From Welwitschia mirabilis (Eukaryota; Gnetophyta; Gnetopsida; Welwitschiales), in assembly GCA_051453625.1 (NCBI GenBank), contig JBOZIK010000001.1, positions 22,469,280 through 22,533,279 of the forward strand: a stretch of 64,000 nt of DNA, written 5' to 3'. The position numbers and the translations under genes are program-made. Below the pieces are notes generated by a model. That model made no database searches. It was not told the DNA's origin and saw only the letters and a program-made list of their open reading frames with translations. Of this stretch, positions 13,426 to 26,130 are shown one piece after another (the stretch's first letter is position 1; every line of letters starts with the position of its first letter).

Positions 13426-13437
13426 TGGTATTAGAGC
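13426..13437 (+). other. Primer binding site (initiator tRNA-Met)
   Basis: TGGTATTAGAGC differs by one C-to-T change from TGGTATCAGAGC, the standard initiator-Met site of plant copia and chromovirus elements. It lies two bases after the LTR terminus CA. Confidence 0.9.
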
Positions 13438-13488
13438 TTTGGTATAGGTATTTTTTCTATTATTGAATTATTTAACAAGTATTTAAGG

Positions 13489-14285
13489 ATGGAAGATCAA
13501 CCAACCAATTATCCTCCTTACTTTAAAAATGATAACTATGAGATCTGAAAAACAAGGATGCAAGTATTCATTAAAGCAATGAGCTTTAACTATTGAACAA
13601 TTATAGAAGAAATATTTCATCCTTCTATACAAGAATAAGAAATTGATGGAATGGAAACATTTATGATCAAATAAATGAGCATATGAGATGATGCTAATAA
13701 AGATAAGGCTTTACTCAATAAGAAGGCCATAAATGACATAATCTATAGTTTTAATATGGAAGACTACAAAAAGGTAAGAAACTTTACCACTACTAAAGAG
13801 ATTTAAAATTATTTATAAATGATATATAAAGAAATAAGTTAGATAAAAAAGAAAAGGAAACAAATTTTGATGATTCAATTTTAGCAAATTCAAATGTAAG
13901 AAGATCAAAGTTTTACATATTTCAGCAACAAATTCATAAAATTATCAATAGACTTTGGGTCTTATAGAACCTCTAAAGACAAGCCAAATTACTAAGAAGA
14001 TCTTAAGGTCTCTTTTAAAAACATGTAAGAATAAGGTATGAAGATATAAAAAACATTGAGAAGATCAAACTAGAGGAGTTAGTAAGTAATATATTAATCT
14101 TTGGATTGCATCATCTTCAAAAATGTAATGAATGTTAAATTATAAATCTTAATGCAAATCAAGTACCTTCTTCAAGAACCAGAGATAATGATTCTTCTAG
14201 TTTAACTTCCAATTCTAATTTTGATGAAGAACCAGCTTTATTCACTAGAAAACCCAAGAAGATATTAACAAGTATTTGACAAAAT
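13489..14285 (+). pseudogene. Copia gag, copy 1 (UBN2-type, truncated)
   Basis: Starts at an ATG (MEDQPTNYPPYFKNDNYE), 52 bases after the primer site. This matches the N-terminus of plant Ty1/copia capsid proteins of the UBN2/DUF4219 type ('NY..YFKGDNYEYWK.RM..F'). The Trp expected after DNYE is a stop. Later segments KAINDIIYSFNMEDYKKV and TTKEI.NYL match the 'NAKA....L...EY.KV', 'TAKEIWD.L' pattern of the family. Stops are frequent. After about 14285 the similarity to gag ends and block L begins; no zinc knuckle, protease, integrase or RT follows, so this is a fixed truncation, shared exactly with copy 2. Confidence 0.85.
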
Positions 14286-14755
14286 AATCTAAGATTACTT
14301 CTTTAACCTTTTTTATATTTTTTAATGATGTTAATTTGAAATAACTATTTGTTTTAGCATGTTTAGTAAAAATAAAATTGAAAAAAGGATGGATTTCCCT
14401 TAATATTTATGCTATGTCAAAATAAACCTTAATAGGCATAAATGATTCTAAATCATATTCTTTTAAATTATACTTATTACTTGAGCTCCTTTAATAACAT
14501 TATAATACACAAACTAATATAAGATAAAAAATGGAAATAATAATAGGGAAAAAATTCCATTTAAATAATAATAAAAAAAAGTAATCATAATAGACTTTTA
14601 GGGACTGGAAATGGTAGGAGAATGGCACTTCAATGTAGCCTAGCTTCATCGCCCAAAAAAAGGGAAAAAAAAGAGCTTAAAAAATGGATAAGATAAGAAT
14701 TACCTTTTGATCTTTTTATAGATTTAATTCACATATTTATCATGAAATTTCAAAC

Positions 14756-15074
14756 NNNNNNNNNNNNNNNNNNNNNNNNNNNNNNNNNNNNNNNNNNNNN
14801 NNNNNNNNNNNNNNNNNNNNNNNNNNNNNNNNNNNNNNNNNNNNNNNNNNNNNNNNNNNNNNNNNNNNNNNNNNNNNNNNNNNNNNNNNNNNNNNNNNNN
14901 NNNNNNNNNNNNNNNNNNNNNNNNNNNNNNNNNNNNNNNNNNNNNNNNNNNNNNNNNNNNNNNNNNNNNNNNNNNNNNNNNNNNNNNNNNNNNNNNNNNN
15001 NNNNNNNNNNNNNNNNNNNNNNNNNNNNNNNNNNNNNNNNNNNNNNNNNNNNNNNNNNNNNNNNNNNNNNNNNN
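14756..15074. other. Assembly gap (319 N)
   Basis: Run of N inside repeat block L copy 2. Confidence 0.98.
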
Positions 15075-15303
15075 ATCCTAAGTATTATAACTAATGAAGA
15101 AAAGAGATTAGAGAGTAGAATAACACTTGAGAAAGAGAAAGAAATTGCAAATTTTTTGAAAAGAAGTTAAAATACAAAAATAAGATAAACTGTAATGTAA
15201 CTAATCAAATAATCCATGTTAGTACCACACTTTAGTTGGTTGTCATCTAATTAGTCTCATACCATCTACTAATATTATATTAATCATTAACCAACTTTAA
15301 CTA

Positions 15304-15793
15304 NNNNNNNNNNNNNNNNNNNNNNNNNNNNNNNNNNNNNNNNNNNNNNNNNNNNNNNNNNNNNNNNNNNNNNNNNNNNNNNNNNNNNNNNNNNNNNNNN
15401 NNNNNNNNNNNNNNNNNNNNNNNNNNNNNNNNNNNNNNNNNNNNNNNNNNNNNNNNNNNNNNNNNNNNNNNNNNNNNNNNNNNNNNNNNNNNNNNNNNNN
15501 NNNNNNNNNNNNNNNNNNNNNNNNNNNNNNNNNNNNNNNNNNNNNNNNNNNNNNNNNNNNNNNNNNNNNNNNNNNNNNNNNNNNNNNNNNNNNNNNNNNN
15601 NNNNNNNNNNNNNNNNNNNNNNNNNNNNNNNNNNNNNNNNNNNNNNNNNNNNNNNNNNNNNNNNNNNNNNNNNNNNNNNNNNNNNNNNNNNNNNNNNNNN
15701 NNNNNNNNNNNNNNNNNNNNNNNNNNNNNNNNNNNNNNNNNNNNNNNNNNNNNNNNNNNNNNNNNNNNNNNNNNNNNNNNNNNNNNNNNNNNN
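15304..15793. other. Assembly gap (490 N)
   Basis: Run of N. The right flank repeats the left flank (about 15190-15303), suggesting overlapping contigs. Confidence 0.98.
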
Positions 15794-16200
15794 TAATGTA
15801 ACTAATCAAATAATCCAGGTTAGTACCACACTTTAGTTGGTTGTCACCTAATTAGTCTCATACCATCTACTAATATTATATTAATCATTAATCAACTTTA
15901 ACTAATATAAAATTTAAGAATTAGAATATCTGATGTTTTATTAAGTCAAATACATATAACAAATGACTTACATTAATGGCTTTAATGGCTTTTTAACTCC
16001 TCCCCCCTTTGTCACATCTTTTAGCAGTGTATTCACCAGCCTTGGCAAGGACAATACACTTACTTTTATGGCTTGTAAATACATTGGAAAGTTAAAAGAG
16101 TTAATTATTTAAGAACTAATTTTATTACTACTTATGTTAATGGAAGATGGCATGTATTGATAGTTTTATTCTATAATAGTAGAGGCATTACTAGATGATG

Positions 16201-16335
16201 TAATTTAGTTAAGCTCTTAAAAATGTTTTAGTAGGGTAAGTAATAGCATAAAACATTTTACCATATTTTTTATCCAAAACTCCATCACTAGCATGATCAC
16301 TAGCATTACACATTAATTCAAACTATTTTAATTAA
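16201..16335 (-). pseudogene. RNase H fragment of element F (unit 2)
   Basis: This short piece matches 12189-12325 (RNase H of F, minus strand) and is followed by the same copia junction as in unit 1. The shared F/copia breakpoint shows units 1 and 2 derive from one composite ancestor. Confidence 0.7.
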
Positions 16336-16339
16336 TCAA

Positions 16340-17379
16340 GGTAAACTTCCTAAGTTATTAATTAATGAAAAGTTAAATATCATACAAGTTTACTAATAGA
16401 ATGACCTTATGCAGGATTCAAAAGGATGGCCCTAAAATTGATCATCAAAGAATATTGATGAAGGTATAAAAGACATGAAGAAAAAAAGTAGGAAATGAGT
16501 TTTAAGTACTTAAAAAGCAGAAAAACATCAAGTAGTCAACCAACATTCTTCATGGGGTTAACCATATTTTGAAAAAACATAGAGAAGAGCATCAAGTAAT
16601 TTATCAAATATCTTTAAGGAGTTAAATGTTTATTATCAATGTGAACCAAAATCCTCAAGCGATTGGCTTGTAGCATTAAGGGATTAATTATTCATAAGGT
16701 CAATTAATTCCATCTTGAGGTCAATTATCCAAAGCATTTTCTAGGAATGTAACAAGTTTGGTTACTAGATCCTCAAAGGAATCCATTACTACTCTAGTCA
16801 TTAATCAAAATATAGCTATTTAAGACTATTGAAAATAGTTGAAAGTTGTTTTGGAATGCTAACCAATCATTCTGAGGCTTTCAATAGTTATCTTACTCAT
16901 CATGAATGTCATTAATAGTTATATTTAGTATATTGTAAATAGGAAAGCTATTATAATTTAAATACCTTTTGATCTTCTTAATAACTTGAAAAAACACACT
17001 ATTACTCACTCTCTATCTTTTTTAATCATCAAAAAATTGATTTTTATTGTAATTAAGCTATTTTAATGATTCTGACTAATAATTATAGAAAAATATTGAT
17101 TATATTGCTTGAGGACTACCACAAAGTTTGGTGGAGTGTGGTTAGAGGCTACACTAGTAATAAAGGATAACAGACTTGTTTTCTTTACTTTGTGTCTTCT
17201 TAGTTTATTAGTTGATTAAATTATTATGGTAAATTAATTTATTTAAAATTAATTATATGAATTATCATCTAAATTAAAGTGGCAATAATAATTGATCACA
17301 TTTGATGGTAGTATTTATTGTGAAAACTTAGTATTAGAGATCCGATTTAATCCTTTCTTCTAGGATAGCTAGTTCTAGT
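16340..17379 (+). mobile_element. Ty1/copia LTR, copy 2
   Basis: Homologous to 12346-13423, with scattered substitutions and small deletions. The TATAAATA box of copy 1 has become TGTAAATA. Ends before the primer site at 17383. It is followed by gag, like copy 1, so it is a 5' LTR copy and not the 3' LTR of the first copia element. Confidence 0.65.
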
Positions 17380-17382
17380 AAT

Positions 17383-17394
17383 TGGTATTAAAGC
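17383..17394 (+). other. Primer binding site (initiator tRNA-Met), copy 2
   Basis: TGGTATTAAAGC, two transitions away from TGGTATCAGAGC. Confidence 0.85.
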
Positions 17395-17444
17395 TTTGGT
17401 ATAGGTATTTTTCTATTATTTAATTATTTAACAAGTATTTAAAA

Positions 17445-18235
17445 ATAGAAGATCAACCAACCAATTGTCCTTCTTACTTTAAAAATGACAACTATGAGAT
17501 TTGAAAAACAAGGATGTAAGTATTCATTAAAGCAATTAGCTTTGACTAATAAACACTTATAGAAGAAGGATTTCATCCTTCTATGAAAGCATAAGAAATT
17601 GATGGAGTGGAAACATTTATGATCAAAACAAGGAGAATATGAGATGATGCTGATAAAGATAAGGCTATGCTCAAGAAGCCATAAATGACATAATCTATAG
17701 TTTCAATATGGAAGACTATAAAAAGGTAAGGAACTTTATCACTACTAAAGAGATTTGAAATTATTTATAAATGATATATAAAGGAATAAGTTAGATAAAA
17801 AATAAAAGAAAACAAATTTTTATGAATCAATTTTAGAAAATTCAAATGTAAGAAGATCAAATTTTTACATATTTCAACAACAAATTCATGAAAATTCTCA
17901 ATAGACTTTGGGTCTTATACAACTTCTCAAGACAAGCTAAATTACTAAGAAGGTCTTAATGTCTCTTCTAAAAACATATGATAATAAGATATGAAGATAT
18001 AAAAGACTGAGAAGATCAAGCTAGAGGAGTTAGTAAGTGATATCTTAACCTTTGAATTACATCATATCAAAAAATGTAATGAATGTTAAATTATGACTCT
18101 TAATTCAAATCAAGTACCTTCTTCAAAAACTAGAGATAATGATTCTTCTAGTTAAACTTCCAATTCTAATTTTGATGAAGAACTAGCTTTATTTACTAGA
18201 AAATCCAAGAAGATATTAACAAGTATTTAACAAAA
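17445..18235 (+). pseudogene. Copia gag, copy 2 (start codon lost, truncated)
   Basis: Aligned with 13489-14285 throughout. The start ATG is ATA here (17445-17447), a G-to-A change. Similar stops and some additional frameshifts are present. It ends at the same point as copy 1, where block L (copy 3) begins, so the truncation predates the duplication. Confidence 0.8.
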
Positions 18236-18244
18236 TGATCTAAG

Positions 18245-19692
18245 CTTACTTCTTTAAACTTTTTTATATTTTTTGATAATGTTAATATGAAACAACTATT
18301 TAGTTTAGCATGTTTAGTAAAACTAAAATTGAAAAAATGATGGATTTTTTAATAGTTTTGTTATGTTAACATATAATTTAATAGGCTTAAATGATTCCAA
18401 ATCATGTTATTTTAAATTATACCTATTACTTAACCTTCCCTAATAACATTATAATACATAAACTAATAGAGGAAAAAAATGAAAAGAATAATAGAAAAAA
18501 AGAATGTCATTAGAATTAAAAAAAAAGTAGCCATAATAGACTTTTAGGAAGCGGGAAGGGTAGGAGAATGGAACTTCAATGGAGCCTAGCTTCATGTCCA
18601 ACTAAAAAAAAAAAAGTTGAAAAAATGGATAAGATAAGAATTACCTTTTGATCTTTTTATAGATTTAATTCACATATTTATCATGAAATTTCAAACATGA
18701 TTTTGAAAATTTTATGTAGTTTCTTTATTTAATTTGATAAGTTTATTTATTGCCAAATCTAACTAAGCATGCTTTATAGATTTTGAAAGTTATACATTAT
18801 CAGTACATATCTATGTCATTTATTTAAAAAACAACAATTGGAATGATGACACTATTTTGTTTAATAGGACTAAGAATTAAGAAGAAGGAAAGTGTATGTT
18901 CATGTTTCATCATAAAGGAAAATGTGGATTCTCATTTTATTTTAGCCTTTTGATTTATGATGAGGCTATTGTGTAACTTGTTTAAGCATGTATTTTACAT
19001 CATAAAATAATCTTAGGTATCGTAACTAGTGAATACAAGAGATTAGAGAGTAGAAGAATACTTGAGAAATAGAAAGAAATTGAAAATTCTTTGAAAATAA
19101 GTTAGAATACAAAAATAAGATAAACTATAATGTAACTAATTAAATAATCCAAGTTAGTACCACACTTTAGTTGGTTATCACCTAATTAGTCTCATATAAT
19201 TTACCAATATTATATTAATTACTAATCAACTTTAACTAATATAAAATTTGAGAATTAGAATATCAGATATTTTATTAAGTTAATTACATGTAAAAAAAAC
19301 TTACATTAAGGGATTTAATGGCTTTTTAAATCCTCCCCTCTTTGTCACATCATTTAGTAGTGTATTCACCAACCTTAGTAAGGACATTCCTCTAACTTTT
19401 ATAGCTTGCAAAAACATTGGAAAGTTAAGAGAGTTAATTATGCAAGAATTAATTTTATTGCTACTTATGTTAATGGAAGATGGCATGTGGTGATAGTTTT
19501 ATTCTACAATAATAGAGGCATCACTAGATGATGTTAATGAATGATGATATGTGGTATAGTTTTTGCCTATAATAGAACAAGTTATTACTACATAGTCATT
19601 ACAATGTTGAAAATTAAAAATAAACTTGACTATTTTTCTATTATCATTAAATCATTATCCCAACAATGGAATATGACAATGATCTTATAAAT
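18245..19692 (-). repeat. Repeat block L, copy 3 (start of unit 3)
   Basis: Homologous to 5597-7048 over its full length. Interrupted at its right end by element E; the continuation of unit 3 resumes at 30172 after the E target duplication. Confidence 0.75.
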
Positions 19693-19697
19693 AAGCT

Positions 19698-20994
19698 TCC
19701 TTAACTTGTAGTACAATGAACTGGATTTAAGTTAAGTTTTGACTTAGCTATCGTTCTTCCTTAGGGATAACATTGGTATTGGTTAGAATTGTATTAAATT
19801 TAATCTTAATGCAAGTTTAAAAAAAAAAAATAAAGGAAAATGATGAAGTTTAAAGTAGATCTTAAAATTTGTCTTAAAGAAGAGAAGCAAATTAGCTTTA
19901 AGATATCACTAATTTATCTAGGTGATCCTTCACTCTAATGTTGTCTAAGTGCCTTCTTGCAAAACAACAAAAGCCATCAAGTGTTTTTGATTTAATTCAT
20001 GGGGCATAATAGCATTTAACATATGAAAAATGATGAATACAACTAAAAAATTAGTCTTAAATAACAATAGAAAGTAAGGACTCTTAAGTACTCAAGTTCT
20101 ATAAAATTAAAAGAATAAGTGATAAAGAGGAATTCACATAACTTAAATAAACTTGATAGTTAAAGAAGTTATTAAGATCATAGAAAAACAACTTTTGTAT
20201 TACAAAAAAGAAAATAACTTTACATCAAAGGGAAAAAAGAAGTAGGAAGAACTCCTCAGAAATCCTCAAATACTAGCTCACTTCCCTAAAGAATCACTTA
20301 GAAAGCCATCATAAGTTGATGTGTCAAAGTTATATAAATCTTTAAGCCAAAGATAAATACAATGAAGGGTTAAGGCCCTTTTATAGAGAGAGATGGGGCT
20401 AAAGGATGGTTACAAGATCTTGGCTTATAGCATTAGGTAGAATCTTCATTATTTAGTGGCAAGTACATAATATTTTGTCTTATAGCATTTGGTGGAGGTT
20501 ATCTTATAGCATTAAATTAATAAGAGGTCATCCTCTAGCATTAGGAAGAATCTTCATTATTTAGTACTTGGTGAAGGTTGTATTATTGTTTTTGGTGGAG
20601 ATTGTCACATAGCATTAGGTGGAATCTTCGTTATGATGAGCTCAACATGCGGCCTTTAGAGCTAGATTCCTCTACCAACTAGTGCTATTGCTACATGTCT
20701 TCAATGCAACCTCCACATGCCTTTGCCACATGTCTTCAAATTCTTTTGTTATGTATCACCACATCATATCTCCACTACCACCATTGTTTTATGTGGAATT
20801 ATGCCATCTTCCATAACGTATTCCAAAACATGATTAAAGATCTATAATTAATATAGAGAAAAGCATAATATTCAATTTTATTTTAGAAATAATAGAAGAC
20901 ATATTTTGTAATAAAAAAAATTAAGTTAATGACTTCATTTATAATAAATTGGCTTGAAACTCTTGATATTAATGTTAATTTTCACATGTTAACA
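19698..20994 (-). repeat. 3' LTR of element E
   Basis: Homologous along its length to 28841-30166. On the minus strand it begins TGTTAACATG and ends ...AAGTTAAGGA, so the terminal dinucleotide is GA where CA is usual; the other LTR also ends GA. The bases just outside on the internal side (minus: GTTAGAGGGTG) are a plausible polypurine tract remnant. Confidence 0.85.
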
Positions 20995-22369
20995 CACCCT
21001 CTAACTAGTCTTTTACTAGTGCCTTAGCAAAAAATCAATGATGAAATGGTTGGACATGAAAAAATGATCTAAGTCAAAAGCACTTCGATTATGTGAATAA
21101 TAACTTAAAAAATTTTATGTGTTTAAGGAATTAAAGTAAAAAATTTAGTAAAAATCAAGTGAAAATTGAGATTTCATATCCCTAATCAAAACTCAACTTT
21201 ATCCTAAAACTTTATGGTGAAAATATTAAGTTTTTTAAGAAAATAGGTGTAGAAAGATCATGAAGAGATCTTTTATTGAAAATAATGTAAATTATACTAG
21301 TGAAAAAGGTAATTTATTTACAACCACCTATTTACTAAGTGGAAAAACTATCCATAAAAATAGTTAATGCCTTAGGATTTATTTCTCATGAAAATGATAT
21401 GAAGTGGAATGTAGTGAAGTGACGTAAGGTAAATGAGATGAAACATGCATAAAGTAAGTAAAAATAGAAACCAATAAATAAGCGAGTGAACTATCCTAAG
21501 TGATTAGCCCTTTATTATATTTTTGTATTTTTAGTTAACAGTGATATCAACTAAGCTAGATTTTCATCAAGTAACTTATATGAATTAAAGAAATTAATGT
21601 AAATCCTAAGTAGGAAAGTTAAAAGACAACCTTTTACATAAAAAATCTAATTTCCATATTTTCATTCCTTTATTTTTCTATTTCTACCTTATCATATATC
21701 CTTAGTGTTATGCCTTTATAGCACATTGAGTATCTAGTACTACAACATTTTTTGCTAATAGAGTTAAGCATGTTGTATTATGTAAAAATTAGTGTTGCAT
21801 TGCTAGTGAGCATTTATAGCCCTAATGTAGTTAAATATATCATAATTAAATCATGAAATCTGCATTATTAATAGACGTCCCTAGCCCTCGTGTAGTTAAC
21901 TAAGCCCAACTAAGTAATTAATGTTATGTGCTTTTAGAGAAGAGATATATTATTTTTTGTTTTTCAGCTTCTCATAGTCATTTTTTATGTACTTTTAGAG
22001 GCTTGTTGTTCTTTTAGCCTAGTCAAGACAAATCTTGTCACCATTAAAGGCTTTNNNNNNNNNNTTACTTAAAAAGGATATGCAAAGGTAAATCCTACCT
22101 TTTCAACCAAGTTTTACCAAAACCGAAGACCCTAAGCAAATGTGTTCTTAATTAACCTACTAGAAATAAGCATTCTTTTTCCTTAAAAACCCACAAATAA
22201 ACTTGATCTTAACCATTACTTAGGTAATAACATAATCGCCTATTATTAATTTTTGTTTTAATGGCTTTTAACCTAGATTAGTAAGTCTTAAGAACTAATG
22301 AGTTGATCATTTGGGTTGATGGTTTATGGGTTTAATGGAGTGATTTAATAATGGATCTAGTGAATGATA
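20995..22369 (-). other. Element E, region between integrase and 3' LTR
   Basis: No motif recognised. This is where Athila-type elements may carry an additional ORF, but no coherent frame is visible. It includes a 10-N gap at 22055-22064. Confidence 0.5.
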
Positions 22370-24060
22370 AGGTTTGAAAGGGTGATGAGATGAGTGATAA
22401 TGTTTTAGGTGGTGTCTATTGACTTTAAGGAGATGACTGTTTTCGGGATTTATAATGAGAATAACACTGTGTAAAAAACCCTTTTTTATTAAGAAGGGTT
22501 CTTTCCACTTAGCTACTAGTTTGCCGAGAAAAAGATGTAAGCTATGTTATACAACAAGACTAGTTCTTCCTTCTGAAAAGTTTTTCTAAAAATATGTTGA
22601 TCATGGAACCTATTCATCCTATACTTATTTATTCTTATGTTGCCATAGGTGTTATTTCTATTTTTATTTAGTTCGTTAAGTTACATGACCCTATTTTTTT
22701 TTGCAATTTCTAAGTCTAAGTTCATATTCTTGATTATTCAGTAAGCCCTATTATAGTATGGTATGCCCATAAGACATTGTTAAATTTGAAAGACTAGTTC
22801 TTGCATGTTGAGTTTACTACTTTTTAAAATATTTTCTTAAGTTTCCTATTCATAACCTTAACTTGACCACTTATTTATAGGTGATCAGGTATTTCAAATT
22901 TATGTGTAACCTTGTATTTAGTGATAAGGATGTTAAATATTTAATTATAAAAGTCTATTCCTCCATCACTAATTAAAACACATGAATAGTCAAAATGAGT
23001 TAAGACATTTTCTTTAAAGAATCTAACTACTATTTTAGCATAATTTATTTGACAAAAAAATGTTTCAATCCATTTAGTTACATAGTCAACATAAATAAGG
23101 ATGTATTAATGCCCATTAGATGATGGATAAGGGCCTTAGAAATTAATTCCCTATATGTCAAAAGTTTCAATAGTAAGGATGAGATTTAAAGGCATCATTT
23201 GCNNNNNNNNNNNNNNNNNNNNNNNNNNNNNNNNNNNNNNNNNNNNNNNNNNNNNNNNNNNNNNNNNNNNNNNNNNNNNNNNNNNNNNNNNNNNNNNNNN
23301 NNTTCCTATATGTCAAAAGGTTCAATAGTAAGGATGAGATTTAAAGGCATCATTTGCCTTCATGAAAGACTCCCTAACCTTTGAAATTTACGTCTTGATT
23401 TACAATAAAGATATAAGTTTTTAAAAATTAATGGTTATTAAAAACTAGATTGTAGGATTTTTGTTGCAGTTTTGTTAGATAATTAGTGACTCCCATAGGC
23501 TTCAAAATGGTAATGTTTAAGTATATTATGAATGTTAGTTTGAGGGATACATTTGTAAAAGACCTAGTCTAGGTAGTATTTTAAAAGGTTTGGGTTATCC
23601 TATAAAAAATATTTAACTTAACTCAAGAATATATTCTTATTATTAATGGTCTAATAGGAAGGAATAGTTTTGAAGACTAAGTAATTAGTAATATTTGCAA
23701 GCTAAGCTATTTCTTTAACTGAAAAGAATGTGCATTTAGAAAAGTATTATTAATNNNNNNNNNNNNNNNNNNNNNNNNNNNNNNNNNNNNNNNNNNNNNN
23801 NNNNNNNNNNNNNNNNNNNNNNNNNNNNNNNNNNNNNNNNNNNNNNNNNNNNNNTTCAGAATTGTAATTTTTAAGTATATTATGAATGTTAGTTTGAGGG
23901 ATACATTTGTAAATGACCTAGTATAGGTAGTATTTGAAAAAGTTTGGGTTATCCTATAAAAAATATTTAACTTATCTCAAGAATATATTCTTATTATTAA
24001 TGGTTTAATAGGAAGGAATAGTTTTGAAGACTAAGTAATTAGTAATATCTGCAAGCCAAG
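22370..24060 (-). pseudogene. Integrase of element E (decayed)
   Basis: Minus-strand reading gives the integrase core: HQYILIYVDYVTKWIETFF, then LISDGGIDFYN (family 'IISDGGTHFCN', so the second catalytic Asp of the DDE triad is retained there), then ISGQVKVMNRKLKKI (family 'TSGQVEVSNRELK.I', with V in place of the catalytic-region Glu), and NSTCKNWSFKFNNVLWAYHT. A C-terminal segment TQLTSF..QTS.QVERTLL matches the GPY/F-like tail. Two 100-N gaps (23203-23302, 23755-23854) each have near-duplicate flanks, so 23500-23754 and 23855-24110 probably represent one stretch. Stops and frameshifts are frequent. Confidence 0.85.
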
Positions 24061-24189
24061 CTATTTCTTTAACTGACAAGAATGTGCATCTAAAAAAGTA
24101 CTATTAATAGATAAATATGTTTGTAGATTATTTAGAGATATGCATGAAAGATGATCTGCTACAATAATGATCAATCCTTGCTCATTCTT

Positions 24190-24560
24190 AATCTCTAAAT
24201 CAAATTGTTGAAGGAGGAGAATCCATTTAATAATATGTGGTTTCTAATTATTTTTGTCAAAAAGGTATTTAAGGGATGATTGATTAGTGTAAATGATTAT
24301 CTTAGATCCTAAAAGTATTGCCTAAATTTTTCAAGGAAAAAGACAATAACTAGAAGCTCTGTCTCTATGATGGTGTAACTGATTTAAGGTTTTTACTAGC
24401 ATAGTAAATCATAGTTAGCTTTTTTATAACTCTTTATTCTAAAATAGCTTCCATTATGAAATCACTTGCATCACACATAAGTTTAAAAAGTAAATTTCAA
24501 TTGGATGGTTTGATAATGGGTGTGGAAGTTAGTTTTTCTTTAGTTATTCAAATTTGTTTT
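24190..24560 (-). pseudogene. RNase H of element E (decayed)
   Basis: The minus strand shows LFKLMCDASDFIMEAIL at about 24445-24492, with the CDASD motif intact, then YYASKNL and, further on, RWILLLQ.FDLEIKNEQG and IIIVADHLS, matching the RNase H and linker patterns 'RWILLLQEFD.EI.DKKG' and 'VVADHLSR' of plant gypsy elements. It sits between RT and integrase in the normal order. Broken by stops and at least one frameshift. Confidence 0.85.
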
Positions 24561-24599
24561 AACACTCTAGAGTTTACTCGAAGAAGGTGTCCTTACTCA

Positions 24600-25595
24600 A
24601 AAAATCACATAAAGATCTAGAGATTTTACTAAAGTTCTCGATGGATTACCCATAATATTCTTTATTACCTAAGAAGGATCTATGATATTTTCCTTTTTAG
24701 TGGGTTGATAGATATGTGATTAAGGAGACCTTAGTTGGATCTACCTGAATTTCTTCCTTAGAGATTACATGTTCTAAAACTATGCCTTGATTTACCATAT
24801 CTTTTGAGGACACGTTCTAAGTTATTTATATAGTGGTCAAATGAGGTTGCCTAAACTGAGAATTCATCCATGAAGATTTCAACACTTGAATCTAATAAGT
24901 TAGACAAGATTTAGAACATGCAACAATATAAAGTAATAAGTGCATTACATACGATAAAGGACATTCATTTATATGTAAACATTTCATAGGAACAAGTAAA
25001 GATGTTTTTGTTTTAATATTTAGAAGCAATTTTAATATAATTATAACATCATTAATCATCTAAGAAATAGCAAAAAGGATGTCCTGTGAGATATTCTAAA
25101 ATTTGATTTGGGAAATGAAGAGGGTAATGATCCTTTCTAAACATAGCATTTAATTTCCTATAATTAATACAACTCCTCCATTTTATAGTAGGTTTGATAG
25201 GGATAAGCTCATTTTGCTTGTTAGGGATAAGGCTAATTCTTGATTTCTTCACTATAGTATGAATTGGACTTATCCACATGCTATTTGAAATAGGATAGAT
25301 AATTCATTACTGAAAATTTTAATTACCTCATTATTAACTATTTTACTTATAGTTGGATTTATTCTTCATTGTGCTTTAATTGATACTTTACCATTTCCTA
25401 TAAACAGATGTGGTACATGTAGATACTTGGGTTAATACCTTTAATTTTAGAGAGCATCAATCGTATTTCATGTTTGTTCTTTCTTAAGAGTCTACACACT
25501 TGGTATTCTTTGAATGGACTCAAGGAAGGGTTTATAACTATCAGAAAGGTGGAGTTATTCCCTAAGAAAACATATTTTAGATTATTAGACAAGTG
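24600..25595 (-). pseudogene. Reverse transcriptase of element E (decayed, FMDE active site)
   Basis: On the minus strand a linker (SNNLKYVFLGNNSTF at 25560-25592, then IKGINPSIYMYHICL) leads into the RT fingers (MWISPIHTIVKKS), then CINYRKLNAMFRKDHYPLHF and CYFLDD. The linker and the 'YRKLN..TRKDH.PLPF..Q.LE.L.G' signature are typical of the Athila lineage. The active site reads EIFMDEFSV: Asp at 24866-24868 is followed by GAA (Glu, 24863-24865) where the family has Asp. The same Glu occurs in element B. Stops are scattered, so no function remains. Confidence 0.9.
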
Positions 25596-26130
25596 TTTGA
25601 GTTCTAAGTCAACTTCATTTAGGGTTATGAGGCATGTTTCTTGAGAGCATTCTATTTAATCATTTTTAGAATAAGTGGATTCATGATTCTCAGTAAGGAT
25701 TTTTATCCTATCCACATACTCTACCCCTTCGTCATTTAATAGTATCTTCATAGCATTAAAGACATTTAGCTCTATGGTTATGTTGCCAAATGAAATTTTC
25801 ATTAATTCATTTTTGCAATTGATTAAGGCATTTTAGGTTGCTAAGAATGGTCTTCCTAATATGACAAGCACTATTTGCTTTGATGAATTCTTCATGTCCA
25901 AGAGCACAAAATCTACTAGGAAGTACCAACTATCCACTCTAACTATAATGTCTTTGATGACTCCTAATGGTGTTTTAATAGAGTTGTCCACTAATTGGAA
26001 TTGGATTTCATGTTTTTTAGTCCTTTTAAGCCTAACTGCTTATAAAGGAAGCAAGTTTACATTGGCTTCTAAGTCCAATAAGGCTTGATTAATTGTTTTG
26101 TTGCCTATGATAATGGTAATTGTGGGGCAT
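25596..26130 (-). pseudogene. Aspartic protease of element E (decayed)
   Basis: The minus strand reads QALLDLEANVNLLP (family 'ALLDLGASVNLLP'). The catalytic Asp (26073-26075) is kept, but the following Gly is Glu (GAA, 26067-26069), a G-to-A change that would disable the enzyme. Then GVIKDIIVRVDSWYFLVDF and VILGRPFLAT, the conserved flap-to-C-terminal 'LGRPFLAT' motif, followed by NALINCKNELMKISFG. This domain normally cleaves the gag-pol polyprotein. Open over long segments, with few stops. Confidence 0.9.

Larger units (their letters stand above)
5597..14295. repeat. Composite repeat unit 1 (L block, gypsy F, copia)
   Basis: In plus order this unit holds block L, an unrecognised minus-strand ORF of element F, F non-coding sequence, F integrase and RNase H (both minus), then a plus-strand copia LTR, primer site and truncated gag. 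The same arrangement, internally deleted, recurs at 14300-18240. Block L plus the F part recur at 18245-50318, interrupted there by elements E and G. Unit 1 has no insertion at either of those sites (7049-7053 and 9327-9331) and so acts as the empty-site reference. It holds a 542-N gap. Confidence 0.75.
14300..16200 (-). repeat. Repeat block L, copy 2
   Basis: Homologous to 5597-6890 and 18245-19528. Interrupted by two gaps, 14756-15074 (319 N) and 15304-15793 (490 N); the bases between and after them (15180-15303 and 15794-15900) are near-duplicates, so one is probably redundant. At 16200 similarity to L stops abruptly and RNase H sequence of element F follows, showing that about 5.3 kb present in unit 1 is deleted here. 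Confidence 0.7.

Noticed and set aside
19301-19486. 61-codon minus-strand frame in block L copy 3
   Set aside because: Not open in L copies 1 or 2 and no motif; chance.
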